Shown here in pieces: positions 44,553 to 54,438 of a stretch of 64,000 nucleotides of DNA. Location of the stretch: contig NZ_JAJSDX010000005.1 in the NCBI RefSeq assembly GCF_021272205.1, forward strand, positions 248,001-312,000, in the 5' to 3' direction. Position 1 is the stretch's first letter, and every line of letters begins with the position of its first letter. The stretch is from Pantoea sp. Mb-10 (GTDB lineage: Bacteria > Pseudomonadota > Gammaproteobacteria > Enterobacterales > Enterobacteriaceae). The notes under the pieces are model-generated. The model did not search any database, was not told the DNA's origin, and worked only from the letters and a program-made list of their open reading frames with translations. A program made the translations under genes and the position numbers.

Positions 44553-45950
44553 ATGGCAGCCAACCGCATTGAAAAAGACTCAATGGGACCCATCGATGTG
44601 CCCGCCGATAAGCTATGGGGGGCGCAAACGCAGCGCTCGCTTGAGCATTTCCGCATTTCAACCGAAAAAATGCCGGTGGCGCTGGTGCATGCGCTAGCGC
44701 TGACCAAACGTGCGGCGGCGCAGGTGAATCGCGATCTCGGCTTGTTGCCCGCCGACCGCGCTGACGCGATTGTGCAAGCAGCGGACGAAGTGCTCGCAGA
44801 TCGGCACAGCGATCAATTTCCGCTGGCGATTTGGCAGACCGGGTCAGGTACGCAGACCAACATGAACATGAACGAAGTGCTGGCCAATCGCGCCAGCGAA
44901 ATCCTCGGCGGTGAGCGCGGTATGTCGCGTCTGGTGCACCCCAATGATGATGTCAATAAAAGCCAGAGCTCAAATGATGTCTTTCCAACGGCAATGCACG
45001 TTGCGGCCGTGATTGCCTTGCGCGAGCAGCTCATTCCGCAGATCACGGTGCTAAAAAAGACCCTGAGCGATAAAGCGGAGGCGTTCAAGGACATCGTTAA
45101 GATTGGACGAACCCACCTGCAGGATGCGACGCCACTGACGCTGGGGCAGGAGATTTCCGGTTGGGTGGCGATGCTGGAGCACAATCTGCGGCACATTGAA
45201 AACGCTGTTCCGCACGTGACTGAACTGGCGCTGGGCGGCACGGCGGTGGGCACCGGTCTGAACACCCATCCCGAATACGCCGTTCGCGTGGCCCAGGCGC
45301 TGGCCGAGCTTACGCAGCAGCCGTTTGTGACGGCACCGAACAAGTTTGAAGCGCTCGCCACTTGCGACGCGCTGGTGCACGCGCACGGCGCGCTGAAAGG
45401 GCTGGCGGCGTCGCTGATGAAAATTGCCAACGACGTGCGCTGGCTGGCATCCGGTCCGCGCTGCGGCATTGGCGAGATCGCCATTCCTGAAAATGAGCCA
45501 GGCAGTTCAATCATGCCGGGTAAAGTGAATCCCACGCAGTGCGAAGCGCTGACGATGTTGTGCTGTCAGGTGATGGGCAATGATGTGGCGGTGAACATGG
45601 GCGGCGCATCCGGTAACTTCGAGCTGAATGTGTTCCGCCCAATGGTGATCCACAATGTTCTGCAATCCATTCGTCTGTTAGCGGACGGCATGGACAGCTT
45701 CAACCATCATTGTGCCGTTGGGATTGAGCCCAACCGCGCGCGCATCGATCAGCTGCTCAATGAATCGCTGATGCTGGTAACGGCCCTCAACACGCACATT
45801 GGCTATGACAAAGCGGCTGAAATCGCCAAAAAAGCACATAAGGAAGGGCTGACGCTGAAAGCGGCTGCGCTGAAATTGGGTTACCTGACGGACGCAGAGT
45901 TTGATGAGTGGGTGCGCCCGGAAGAGATGGTGGGCAGTATGAAGTCGTAA
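44553..45950 (+). CDS. fumC: Class II fumarate hydratase
   Basis: 465 residues, the length of E. coli FumC (467). Fumarase/aspartase superfamily signature [11 protein letters not shown], with [25 protein letters not shown] and [17 protein letters not shown] segments. Iron-free enzyme that hydrates fumarate to malate and is used under oxidative stress or low iron. It has its own AAGGAG RBS; fumA, which precedes fumC in E. coli, is absent here. Convergent with tus. Confidence 0.95.
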   Translation: MAANRIEKDSMGPIDVPADKLWGAQTQRSLEHFRISTEKMPVALVHALALTKRAAAQVNRDLGLLPADRADAIVQAADEVLADRHSDQFPLAIWQTGSGTQTNMNMNEVLANRASEILGGERGMSRLVHPNDDVNKSQSSNDVFPTAMHVAAVIALREQLIPQITVLKKTLSDKAEAFKDIVKIGRTHLQDATPLTLGQEISGWVAMLEHNLRHIENAVPHVTELALGGTAVGTGLNTHPEYAVRVAQALAELTQQPFVTAPNKFEALATCDALVHAHGALKGLAASLMKIANDVRWLASGPRCGIGEIAIPENEPGSSIMPGKVNPTQCEALTMLCCQVMGNDVAVNMGGASGNFELNVFRPMVIHNVLQSIRLLADGMDSFNHHCAVGIEPNRARIDQLLNESLMLVTALNTHIGYDKAAEIAKKAHKEGLTLKAAALKLGYLTDAEFDEWVRPEEMVGSMKS

Positions 45951-45956
45951 GCGATG

Positions 45957-45978
45957 GCGGGCGGGCAATTGCCGCCCG
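45957..45978. terminator. GC-rich hairpin between convergent fumC and tus
   Basis: GGGCGGGCAA and TTGCCGCCC can pair with one bulged G. It fills most of the 32-bp gap between the two stops. No T-run, so termination is uncertain. Confidence 0.35.
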
Positions 45979-45982
45979 TCCC

Positions 45983-46906
45983 TTACAGTTTATCGCTCCA
46001 CAGGTGCAGGCGCGGGATCACCAAATGCAGCGGCTGCGCCTGTGGTTTGTAGCGGTGCGTGACGTTCTCCGCATCGTAGTTCAGCAGTTCACCGAGCACC
46101 GGCACTTGCGTTTTGTCGCGGCACAGCACTAACAGGGGAGAAGGGCAGGCGAGCTGCACCTGTTTTTTCTCGCTGGCGCGCCACACGCGCGCAATGGGCT
46201 GCACTTTTACCGGCCGCTTGATCTTGAGTTTCGCATCCGGCGGAAGCGACAGAATGGCTTCGCGCTCCTGCTGCACTTTTTCCGCCCACTGTTCGCGCGT
46301 CCACGGTGCTTGGGCGCGATTGGCCTTGAGGCTGCGATCCAGCTGTTCCACCACCGCGTCACGGGTCAAATTCTTGATGATATTCTTGTTGGCCCAGCCA
46401 AAGCGCAGGCTATCGGGCGCGTTAAGCAGCGGGATGGTGCGGTACGCGTTGAGGGTAATCAATCCGCGCAGATGCTGGTGCACAAACTCAAAACGCGCTT
46501 CACTCGGCAGGCCGGACTCCACGGTAATCAACTGCTCGAGGCGCTGCTTGAGCTGGTTAATCGTGCCTACCTGCTGGGAAATCTGCTCGGCAGCCGACTC
46601 ATCGGCCTCAATGCAAATTGCCCCAGGCAGGCGTACCGCCGCTTTGGTGCTGATTTTTTCCGACTGATGCTGCATAAACAGTCGGCAGTAATGCGCCAGC
46701 GCCATGTCGCGCGCTTTCTGGCCAAGGTGCTGCGTCACCGCGATGTGCGTGACCTCATCATTTTCGTGGCCTTTTTCAATTTCCGGCAGGCTAAACACAC
46801 GGGCAATCAGCAGCGGCTGTTGCTCAACCTGCGCGCGCAGCTGGCCTAACTCCCGCTCCAGCGCGTTCGCGCAGGCATGTAAATCGGCAACCAAATCATA
46901 ACGCAT
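45983..46906 (-). CDS. tus: DNA replication terminus site-binding protein Tus
   Basis: 307 residues (E. coli 309). Starts MRYDLV at ATG 46906, 7 bp from AGGAGG; the upstream GTG is not used. Matches Tus along its length, including the RYDLV start, GHENDEVTHIAV, and the basic IKRPVKVQPIARVWRASEKKQVQ segment of the DNA-binding interdomain strands. Tus binds Ter sites as a monomer and stops DnaB helicase from one side. A Ter-like sequence lies just upstream, so Tus probably represses its own gene. Confidence 0.95.
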   Translation of the reverse strand: MRYDLVADLHACANALERELGQLRAQVEQQPLLIARVFSLPEIEKGHENDEVTHIAVTQHLGQKARDMALAHYCRLFMQHQSEKISTKAAVRLPGAICIEADESAAEQISQQVGTINQLKQRLEQLITVESGLPSEARFEFVHQHLRGLITLNAYRTIPLLNAPDSLRFGWANKNIIKNLTRDAVVEQLDRSLKANRAQAPWTREQWAEKVQQEREAILSLPPDAKLKIKRPVKVQPIARVWRASEKKQVQLACPSPLLVLCRDKTQVPVLGELLNYDAENVTHRYKPQAQPLHLVIPRLHLWSDKL

Positions 46907-46921
46907 CACCCATCCTCCTGA

Positions 46922-46935
46922 TAGTTACAACATAC
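46922..46935 (-). promoter_or_regulatory. Ter site, tus-proximal (TerB-like)
   Basis: The minus strand reads GTATGTTGTAACTA, identical to the core of E. coli TerB. It lies 15 bp upstream of the tus start, where TerB also lies. The conserved G at the lock position is on the high-coordinate side, so forks coming from high to low coordinates should be blocked (inference from known Ter polarity). Confidence 0.85.
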
Positions 46936-47067
46936 CAATGCATTTTATTCTAACGGGTGCCATTGTGCCAGCATGGTGTACAAAATAGGTTCAAACAGCA
47001 GCGGGCGCTTTTTTCCTGCGACAGGCCCGTGCTATAAGGCTGTTTTGTCTGTTAATGGAAATTTGCT

Positions 47068-48255
47068 GTGACGTATCACATAAAACCTTCGCCTGCGGCA
47101 GTGGTCGCGCTCGGTCTGGTACAAATTCTGTCCTGGGGCGGATCGTTCTATTTGATGGCGGTGATGGCCGCGCCCATTGTGGCGGAAACAGGCTGGTCGC
47201 AGCAGTGGGTTTATGGCGCGCTGTCGCTGGGGATACTGGTCTCGGGCTTACTGGCACCCTGGTGTGGACGCGTGATCTCCCGGCGTCACGGGCGGACTTT
47301 ACTGGCCGCAAGCGGGGGAGTGATGGCGCTGGGGTTGACGATCATGGCATTGAGCCACCATTTGGCGCTGTTCCTGTTGGCGTGGGGCATTCTCGGCGTG
47401 GGTATGGCGATGGGGTTGTATGATGCGCTGTTCGCCACCCTGGGCACGGTGTACGGCATACAGGCGCGCGGCGCCATCACCGGCATTACGTTGATTTCGG
47501 GCTTCTGTACCTCGCTGGTATGGCCTGGCACCGCGCTACTTATTCACATGTTGGGGTGGCGCGATGCCTGCCTGGCCATTGCCGCGCTGCTGTGCCTCGC
47601 GGTGTTGCCGACCTATTGGTTCGCACTGCCAAACCGATCCACACTTGCAGTGCCGGAGAACGTCAGTAAAACCTCCGCGAAGCACGACCTCGCACCCGTG
47701 CTCTTCTGGCTGCTGTGCGCCATTTTCACGCTGGCCTCGGTAATCATGACGGCGGTATCCGTTCAGCTGATCGCATTGTTGCAGGCGAGCGGGCATACCC
47801 TTGCCTCTGCGCTGGCAATCAGCGCTATTCTCGGGCCTTGTCAGGTAGGATCGCGACTGATTGATATGGCGTTTCGCCGTAGTCACCCGATCCGTACCAC
47901 TTGGTTTTCGGTTGGGTTCGTTGCGCTGGGATTGCTTTTGCTGGCCTGTTATCCAGCCCTGGCGGTGTTCAGTATGGTGCTTTACGGTGCCGGGAATGGT
48001 CTGCGCGCGATCGTGCGTGGCACCTTGCCGCTGGTGATGGTCAAACCTGAAGCCTACGCGGTTGTGGTGGGGCGCATGGCGCGTCCGGCACTGCTGGGCC
48101 AGGCGCTGACGCCGCTGGTGGGCGGATACGTGTTTCAACAACTCGGGGCGCAGGCCACGCTGTGGTTACTGTGCGGATTAGCGCTCATTAACCTGCTACT
48201 CGTGGCGGCGTTACAGCAAAAGCTCACGGCATCCGCAGCAAACGCGGTAAACTAA
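47068..48255 (+). CDS. MFS transporter
   Basis: 395 residues with about 12 hydrophobic segments. Start GTG 47068. It has a loop GRVISRRHGRTLLA (about 72-85) matching the MFS cytosolic loop motif and no signal peptide. Similar to small MFS proteins of the YbfB/YcaD size class, but the substrate is unknown. It stands alone between tus and an Rrf2 regulator gene, about 160 bp upstream of the latter. Confidence 0.8.
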   Translation: MTYHIKPSPAAVVALGLVQILSWGGSFYLMAVMAAPIVAETGWSQQWVYGALSLGILVSGLLAPWCGRVISRRHGRTLLAASGGVMALGLTIMALSHHLALFLLAWGILGVGMAMGLYDALFATLGTVYGIQARGAITGITLISGFCTSLVWPGTALLIHMLGWRDACLAIAALLCLAVLPTYWFALPNRSTLAVPENVSKTSAKHDLAPVLFWLLCAIFTLASVIMTAVSVQLIALLQASGHTLASALAISAILGPCQVGSRLIDMAFRRSHPIRTTWFSVGFVALGLLLLACYPALAVFSMVLYGAGNGLRAIVRGTLPLVMVKPEAYAVVVGRMARPALLGQALTPLVGGYVFQQLGAQATLWLLCGLALINLLLVAALQQKLTASAANAVN

Positions 48256-48414
48256 GCAGCCTGTGCGCTTCTGGCTTAGATAATGATGAATACGTGCCCT
48301 GTGAACCCGTCTCGGCTTCTAAAAAGCAACAGTGTTTGTTATATTTATTGCTCATTGATTACTCACTGCCGCGGCATAAAAACAACAAGATAGGTCGCAA
48401 CTCAGGATAAAGAA

Positions 48415-48900
48415 ATGCTTGATTACCGCTTCCCGACAGCTTTGCAGATGGTTTTGAGCGTAGCGATGGCGGAGCAACTGGGTAAACGCTCGACCAGCGC
48501 TATTTTGGCCTACGGTCTTGAAGCGAACCCCAGCTTCATTCGAAAGTTGATGGTTCCGCTGACACGAGATGGCATTATCGTCTCGACGCTCGGTCGCACC
48601 GGTTCGATTCATTTGGGCCGTCCGGCCGCTGACATCACGCTGCGTGACATCTACACTTCCGTGATTGAAGACAAAAAGCTCTGGGCATCACGCCCCGATG
48701 TCGCTCCGCGCTGCATCGTGAGCGCCAACCTATGCTGGTATTTTAAATCCATTGCCGCCGAGGCCGAAGAGGCGTCGTTGAAAGTGCTGGAGACCCGCAC
48801 CGTGGCCGACGCGCTGGCCGAGCTGAAAAAGCGTGACACCAGTAACTGCGAGCCGCTGCCGGTGCCGGAACACGAGGTGTCGGCGAAAAAGCCTCTTTAA
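48415..48900 (+). CDS. Rrf2-family transcriptional regulator
   Basis: 161 residues with an Rrf2-type winged helix: ALQMVLSVAMAEQLGKRSTSAILAYGLEANPSFIRKLMVPLTRDGIIVSTLGRTG is broken up as helix, recognition helix and wing in the expected order (about residues 8-65). Two cysteines (100, 107) lie in the region where iron-sulfur Rrf2 proteins carry three, so it may be a redox rather than a cluster sensor. Good AGGATAAAG RBS. A terminator follows. The target is unknown. Confidence 0.8.
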   Translation: MLDYRFPTALQMVLSVAMAEQLGKRSTSAILAYGLEANPSFIRKLMVPLTRDGIIVSTLGRTGSIHLGRPAADITLRDIYTSVIEDKKLWASRPDVAPRCIVSANLCWYFKSIAAEAEEASLKVLETRTVADALAELKKRDTSNCEPLPVPEHEVSAKKPL

Positions 48901-48919
48901 TGCACATCCAAACGAATCG

Positions 48920-48943
48920 GGCCGTCATCGCGACGGCCTTTTT
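48920..48943 (+). terminator. Rho-independent terminator after the Rrf2 gene
   Basis: GGCCGTC (48920-48926) and GACGGCC (48932-48938) with a 5-base loop and a five-T run. Confidence 0.85.
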
Positions 48944-48988
48944 GTTTATCACGCCCAAGCAAAGCCCGCTTAACAGGGTTTATCGCGT

Positions 48989-50239
48989 TTAGGGCAGCGG
49001 GGAAGGCGGATAAAACTGATACGAACCGTCTCGCCGCGCCTTGGCGGCATACATGGCCAAATCTGCTTTCTCAAACAGCGCGTTGGCCGATACCGTACCG
49101 GAACGGGCTAAGCTAATGCCAATGGCTGCCCCAATCCAGATCGCGCGGCCGTTAAGGGTAAACGGCGCCTTCAGGCTGTCGAGCAAATGCTCGGCGATGG
49201 CGGCAGCGGCGTGGCGCGTGGTGCACCTGGCAGCGACCACAAACTCATCTCCTCCCAAGCGTGCCAGCCCGTCATTCGGACGGATGCGGCTCTGTAGTCG
49301 TTTGCTGACCTGCTGCAACAGCGCATCGCCAGAGGCGTGGCCCATCGAATCATTAACGGCTTTGAAACCGTTGAGATCGATAAACAGCACGGCGGTGTAG
49401 GCCGGATCGTTCTCTTGCGCCAGCAGCGCGTCAACCTGTTCGATAATCCACGCGCGGTTGTGCAGGCCGGTTAGCGCATCCCGCGTGGCCAATTTTTCCA
49501 GCTGGCGGATGCGCGCTTTTTCCCGACTAATATCACGAGAGACCAGCACCGCACCGATGTTCTTCCCGGTTGAGGGATCGCTCACGCCGCAGGCCTTGGT
49601 GCCCAGCGACAAATAGTGCCCGTCGCGGTGCTGCTTACGCACCTCAATCACATCCGGCTGCACGCCACCGTTGAAAATATGCTGTAAGGCCGCGCTCGCC
49701 GCAGCGCGATCGTCAGGGTGTAAAAAATTCACTACCGGCTGCCCGATCATCTCATCAGCAGGCCAGCCAATCATTTCGCTATAAGAAGGGGAGATCGAGA
49801 CGTAGCGGCCATTGGCGTCACAGTGGGCAATCAAGTCAGTGCTGTTTTCAATCAGCAGGCGATACTCCATTGCCGTGCGCAGCGCGTCCTCCAGCGCTTT
49901 GCGCTGTCCGGTAATGTCCAGCACAAAGCCGCTGTACTGCGACGGCGAGGTGTCAGAAACGCTCGCTGGCAAGCCGGATACAATCACATGCCGCAGCGTG
50001 CCGTCCAGACACTGAATGGGCACTTCAATATGAAAAGGCGCCAGCCCCTCCAGCGCCGCGGTGAGTTGCAGCGCAACGCCGGCATCGTCATCCGCCTGCG
50101 CGATGCGCAGCCATTCCGCCAGCGTCACCCCGTTCAGGGCAGGCATCAACCCGGCGGGGCTTTCCCGGCTGGCGATGCAAATTCCCTGCGCGTCAGTCGA
50201 CCAAACGGCAGAAAGGCCAGGTGTGCTCACGGTGTTCAT
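48989..50239 (-). CDS. PAS-domain diguanylate cyclase
   Basis: 416 residues, soluble. Two PAS-like regions (about 5-115 and 118-245; second with the clear DLIAHCDANGRYVSISPSYSEMIGW segment), then a GGDEF domain (about 250-410). The GGDEF active-site motif is intact (RLGGDEFV) and the inhibitory I-site RPND lies five residues before it, so it should make cyclic di-GMP and be product-inhibited. No EAL domain. Start ATG 50239. The PAS signal is unknown. Confidence 0.9.
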   Translation of the reverse strand: MNTVSTPGLSAVWSTDAQGICIASRESPAGLMPALNGVTLAEWLRIAQADDDAGVALQLTAALEGLAPFHIEVPIQCLDGTLRHVIVSGLPASVSDTSPSQYSGFVLDITGQRKALEDALRTAMEYRLLIENSTDLIAHCDANGRYVSISPSYSEMIGWPADEMIGQPVVNFLHPDDRAAASAALQHIFNGGVQPDVIEVRKQHRDGHYLSLGTKACGVSDPSTGKNIGAVLVSRDISREKARIRQLEKLATRDALTGLHNRAWIIEQVDALLAQENDPAYTAVLFIDLNGFKAVNDSMGHASGDALLQQVSKRLQSRIRPNDGLARLGGDEFVVAARCTTRHAAAAIAEHLLDSLKAPFTLNGRAIWIGAAIGISLARSGTVSANALFEKADLAMYAAKARRDGSYQFYPPSPLP

Positions 50240-50785
50240 GGTAGTCGGCTCCGTTATTGACTCAGGGGATGCACTGGCCTTGCTCGCGCCTTACAGGCTC
50301 CACGATCGCGGCAAACCGCGTACCCGCATGTGGAGAGCCAGAAACGCGGTCTGCGGCACAACGTCATGCAGACAGGACGTGAATGCGCGAAGCCATCGAG
50401 CCAGGTTAAGTGTATCCGTCTCTGTTTATCGGTAACCCGTTCCACAATCTTTAATTCACCGGTAGGGCATCATGACGCGGGTAAAGCAGATCGGTGTCGC
50501 CCACGCCACGTGCTTGCGGTGCTGCCGGCGAAGTGCGACCACGCAACCGCCGTAACGGAGGCGGTGAAGCGGTTTACGCTATTCTTTCCAATGCGTTATA
50601 GGAGAGCTAACGTTTGGTAAACCTTGTCATCGGCGTTTTTTAGCGTATCAGACGGTGAGAGCGCGAAATGTTTCATACACTTATGGGCGTTATGTACTGC
50701 TCACAGATAACCCAAACGATAAGGTTACTGGTTGGTTTGATCATTGAACAACGTTGCGTTGTTTGCGGATTAAAAAGGGGAAATG
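50240..50785. other. Intergenic region, no gene seen
   Basis: About 545 bp between divergent genes. Frames in it have no convincing start or sequence. The last 130 bp are AT-richer and should hold the promoter of the MscS-type channel gene. Confidence 0.4.
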
Positions 50786-51853
50786 ATGCCGTTTATCTTG
50801 GGTGAGTTATCAGGTATGCCCTCTTGGGTGCCTGCTGTGTTACTCGTCACACTGTCGCTGATTGTGGGTTTTTTGGCCCGCTTCATTCTGCTTGGCTTTA
50901 TTCGCTACTGGCAAAAGCGTGATAGGAAACTGTTTAAATCGTTGGAAAAGCACCTGCGCGGATCGCTGTTTCTGTTTATTCCCTTAATATTGATTAATGT
51001 GGGAATGAATTACATTAATGTCGCGCCAGCGTCACAAAACTTCCTCTCCACGCTGCTCAACATTTTTATTATTTTGTCGCTGTGTTCGGTATTGATAAAG
51101 CTCACCAACGTTGCGCAGGATATGCTGTTTTTACGCTATGACATTAATCTCTCGAATAACCTGCGCGCCAGAAAAATCCGCACGCAGTTAATGTATGTCA
51201 AAAAAATCGTTATCGTCCTGCTGGTCTCGTTCTGCGTCACCTTGATTTTACTCAGTATTCCTGGCGTGCGTAAATTTGGCACCACCATTCTGGCGGGCGC
51301 TGGCGTGGCCGGGATCATTATTGGCTTTGCCCTGCAAAAATCGCTGGTCAATCTGTTTGCCGGTATTCAAATCGCCTTTACGCAGCCGATTAAAATTGAT
51401 GACGCCGTGGTGGTGGAAAAAGAGTGGGGCTGGATTGAAGAGATCAATTTGACGTATGTGGTGGTGCGCATTTGGGATTTGCGGCGGCTGGTGTTGCCTA
51501 TTACCTATTTCACTGAGAATGCTTTTCAAAACTGGACGCGTAATAATGCGCAGATATTAGGCTCGGTCTTTCTGTATGTGGATTATTCCATGCCGCTGGA
51601 TGTGCTGCGCGCGCACTTTGAAAAAGTGCTCAGTGAAACCAAACTGTGGGATCGTGAAACTCAAGTGCTGCAGGTTACCGACACCAGTGAAAAAACCATG
51701 ACCATTCGCTTACTTATGACGGCGCAAAATTCGCCCACGGCCTGGGATTTACGCTGCCACGTGCGCGAACAGATGATTGCGTTTATTCAGCAGCACTATC
51801 CGCAGAGTTTGCCGCACGTGCGAGCGACCTTGACCGATTCCGCCGCGCCTTAA
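50786..51853 (+). CDS. MscS-family mechanosensitive ion channel
   Basis: 355 residues; ATG 50786 is 5 bp from AAGGGG and is preferred to the ATG three bases upstream. Four N-terminal membrane segments, then the pore helix rich in Gly/Ala (TTILAGAGVAGIIIGFALQKSLVNLFAG) and the cytosolic beta/alpha-beta domain (IKIDDAVVV and WGWIEEINLTYVVVRIWDLRRLVLPITYF). Opens under membrane tension to release solutes. Monocistronic. Confidence 0.9.
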   Translation: MPFILGELSGMPSWVPAVLLVTLSLIVGFLARFILLGFIRYWQKRDRKLFKSLEKHLRGSLFLFIPLILINVGMNYINVAPASQNFLSTLLNIFIILSLCSVLIKLTNVAQDMLFLRYDINLSNNLRARKIRTQLMYVKKIVIVLLVSFCVTLILLSIPGVRKFGTTILAGAGVAGIIIGFALQKSLVNLFAGIQIAFTQPIKIDDAVVVEKEWGWIEEINLTYVVVRIWDLRRLVLPITYFTENAFQNWTRNNAQILGSVFLYVDYSMPLDVLRAHFEKVLSETKLWDRETQVLQVTDTSEKTMTIRLLMTAQNSPTAWDLRCHVREQMIAFIQQHYPQSLPHVRATLTDSAAP

Positions 51854-51924
51854 TACCACAAAGGGGTGCTGCGCAAGGACGCGCCGTTGCGTGCCTTATT
51901 TGCCCAAAGAGAGGAGGAACGTGG

Positions 51925-52455
51925 ATGAAAGCAGTGAGGTCTGCGCGGCTGGATTATCGGCCGCTTGAGGCCCGCGATTGGCCTTTTTTTCTGGCGCTGC
52001 AGCAGGATCCCCGCGTAATGCATTTCATCAGCGCGCTGCGCGCGGAGGACGTCATCAGGCAGCAGACGTTCGAGCCGCGTTTGCCGCCGTGGGAGAAGGG
52101 CTGCGCGCACTGGCTATGTCTGGTCATACATCCAAGAGGCCGCGATGTGCCGATGGGGCTAACCGGTTTCATTGACCGCGGCGACGGTATTGCCGAGGTG
52201 GGATTTCTGCTGGCGCCAGCGTATCAGGGCAGGGGAGTTGGCAGTGAATCCCTGCGGGATATCGTTCGCTATGCCTTTGAGGTTCAGGGTTTTCGCAAAT
52301 TGACCGCCACGGTCACGGCGGGCAACCACGCGTCACGCCGCACCTTATTGAACGCGGGCTTTCAGCAGGAAGGGACACTGCGGCAAAACTATTTCCTGCA
52401 CGATCGCTGGCACGATGACTGGATTTTTGGTCTGTTGAACCCTACGTTTAGCTGA
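51925..52455 (+). CDS. GNAT-family N-acetyltransferase (RimJ/RimL-type)
   Basis: 176 residues. RimJ/RimL-type GNAT: LDYRPLEARDWPFFLALQQDP start, EVGFLLAPAYQGRGVGSESLRDIV acetyl-CoA-binding motif (the AYQGRGVG loop) and TVTAGNHASRRTLLNAGFQQEG. The acceptor is unknown. A GAGAGGAGGA RBS precedes ATG 51925. About 70 bp after the channel gene. Confidence 0.85.
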   Translation: MKAVRSARLDYRPLEARDWPFFLALQQDPRVMHFISALRAEDVIRQQTFEPRLPPWEKGCAHWLCLVIHPRGRDVPMGLTGFIDRGDGIAEVGFLLAPAYQGRGVGSESLRDIVRYAFEVQGFRKLTATVTAGNHASRRTLLNAGFQQEGTLRQNYFLHDRWHDDWIFGLLNPTFS

Positions 52456-52875
52456 GCTAAAACCCTCGCTAATTCATATACACACCTTTATCACATTAAC
52501 CTCGCTCACCGCGCAGCGTTGCGTGCCGCCGCAGCGCACCAGATTATTCTTAATATCGCGACCCCCAGCAGCGTAAAATACGCGGTCGCGCTTAATGATT
52601 CCTCTTCTATTTCAATGCCTTAAAAAATCACACCACGATACCCCTGCTCACCGTAAGCCATCAGCAACGCTTATGGGTTGACGAAAATAGTGGATCAAGT
52701 AATGATAATGATTATCATTGGTAATCTCATTAGCATCGCTGCGCGTGACCGTTGTGCCGGACGCCGCGCGCAGCGTTGAACTCGCGCATTTGGTCCGGTT
52801 AAGGGCGTGAGCGCGAGGAAGACCCGCTGCCCCCTCAGCAGGCAGGAATTTAAGAACTAACGGAAAGGAATAAAA
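52456..52875. promoter_or_regulatory. dfo operon upstream region with Fur box and candidate -35
   Basis: 420 bp without a gene. A perfect Fur box lies at 52701-52719 (listed separately). TTGACG at 52678-52683 is a good -35; TAATGA at 52700-52705 (16-base spacing) is a weak -10 inside the Fur box, so binding of Fur would block it. The AAGGAA RBS of the first gene is at about 52864-52870. Confidence 0.6.
52701..52719. promoter_or_regulatory. Fur box
   Basis: AATGATAATGATTATCATT is a perfect 9-1-9 inverted repeat and matches the Fur consensus GATAATGATAATCATTATC closely. Lies 157 bp upstream of the first dfo gene, so iron should repress the operon through Fur. Confidence 0.9.
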
Positions 52876-54429
52876 ATGGTTACACGTTCATCTGCTCAAT
52901 CCGCGTCAGCGTTTTCTGACGATGCGGACAAAACTGCCGCCCCAGCCTGGTTTTTTAATGACGAACAGCTGGGCGCGTGGGACAACCAGACGCAGGCGGT
53001 GCTGGCCATGCTCACGCAGACAGTGCAGGGCGTCGAAAAACCCTTTAGCGGCATCCTGCCCGCTGAACTGGCAACGCAGTTTAAAACCGTGGACCTTGAA
53101 CGTCCCTTGGGTAATCAGACAGACGCGTTAAACGAGCTGCATCAGCTGTATTTACGCGATGCCGTCTGGTTCCATCATCCCAAATACCTTGCCCATCTCA
53201 ACTGCCCGGTGGTGCTGCCCTCGCTGATGGCTGAGCAGATCATGGCGGCGGTTAACAGCTCGGTTGATACGTGGGACCAGAGTGCCGGGGGAACGTTAAT
53301 TGAGCAGAAAGTCATCGACTGGACGCTGGAACGCATCGGGCTACCGCAAACGGCAGACGGTATCTTCACCAGCGGAGGCACGCAGTCCAATTTGATGGCG
53401 ATGCTGCTGGCGCGCGACAGCTGGTGCGAGGCGCATCACGGCGGTCACCTGATTAAACAGCACGGTTTTCCCCGTGACGCCAGCAAATGGCGCGTGTTTA
53501 CCTCCAAGTTAAGTCATTTCAGTATTCAAAAATCCATGGCCATTCTTGGACTGGGTTATGACGCCGTGGTCGCCGTGGACCATGACGAACACTACCGCAT
53601 GGACGTCACTGCGCTGGCGCGCGAGATGCAGCGCTGTCGTGAAGAGGGGCTCTGCCCGATCGCGGTGGTGGTGACCGGCGGCACGACGGACTTTGGCAGT
53701 ATCGATCCGCTGGACGCCATCGCCGATCTCTGCGAGCGCAATGGGGTATGGATGCACGTTGACGCGGCTTACGGCTGCGGACTGCTGGTTTCCCAGCAGC
53801 ATCGTCAGCGCCTGCACGGTATTGAGCGCGCCGATTCGGTCACCGTGGATTATCACAAATCCTTCTTCCAGTCCGTCAGCTGCGGCGCCTTCTTTGTACG
53901 TAACAAAACGCACCTTAAGTACGTCACCCACCATGCTGATTACCTCAACCCGCTCAGTGCGCAGCAGGAAGGTACACCTAATCTGGTGAATAAAAGTATT
54001 CAGACCACGCGGCGCTTCGATGCGCTGAAAATGTGGCTGTCGCTGCGCATTATGGGACCTGCCGCGCTGGGCGAAGCGTTTGACGCGGTACTGGCCCTGG
54101 CGAAGGTGGCGCACCAGCGTTTGAGCGACCATCCGGCCATTGAGGTACTGCACGCCCCGGAGCTGAGTACCCAAGTCTTTCGCTTTGTCCCACAAAAAGC
54201 GTGTAGCGAGAGCCGTATCGATGAGATCAACGCGGCGATCCGCAAATCCTTGTCGCGCTCTGGCAATGCCATTGTGGCGGGCACGCGCGTGGCAGGACGG
54301 CAGTATCTGAAATTCACGCTGCTCAATCCCGCAACCACCGCCGCCGATCTCGACGACGTTATCCAGCTTATTGTGCACTACGGACGCGAGCATACGCGCG
54401 CGTTCACCCTGAGTGCGGTTACGCAGTGA
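52876..54429 (+). CDS. dfoJ: Lysine decarboxylase of desferrioxamine biosynthesis
   Basis: 517 residues; a PLP-dependent group II (glutamate/aromatic type) decarboxylase. PLP Lys328 in VDYHKSFFQ, HVDAAYGCG with the PLP-binding Asp, FTSGGTQSNLMAM, and NSSVDTWDQS near the N-terminal half. In desferrioxamine pathways this enzyme makes cadaverine from lysine. First gene of the operon, downstream of the Fur box. The next gene starts 9 bp on. Confidence 0.9.
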   Translation: MVTRSSAQSASAFSDDADKTAAPAWFFNDEQLGAWDNQTQAVLAMLTQTVQGVEKPFSGILPAELATQFKTVDLERPLGNQTDALNELHQLYLRDAVWFHHPKYLAHLNCPVVLPSLMAEQIMAAVNSSVDTWDQSAGGTLIEQKVIDWTLERIGLPQTADGIFTSGGTQSNLMAMLLARDSWCEAHHGGHLIKQHGFPRDASKWRVFTSKLSHFSIQKSMAILGLGYDAVVAVDHDEHYRMDVTALAREMQRCREEGLCPIAVVVTGGTTDFGSIDPLDAIADLCERNGVWMHVDAAYGCGLLVSQQHRQRLHGIERADSVTVDYHKSFFQSVSCGAFFVRNKTHLKYVTHHADYLNPLSAQQEGTPNLVNKSIQTTRRFDALKMWLSLRIMGPAALGEAFDAVLALAKVAHQRLSDHPAIEVLHAPELSTQVFRFVPQKACSESRIDEINAAIRKSLSRSGNAIVAGTRVAGRQYLKFTLLNPATTAADLDDVIQLIVHYGREHTRAFTLSAVTQ

Positions 54430-54438
54430 GGCACCACA

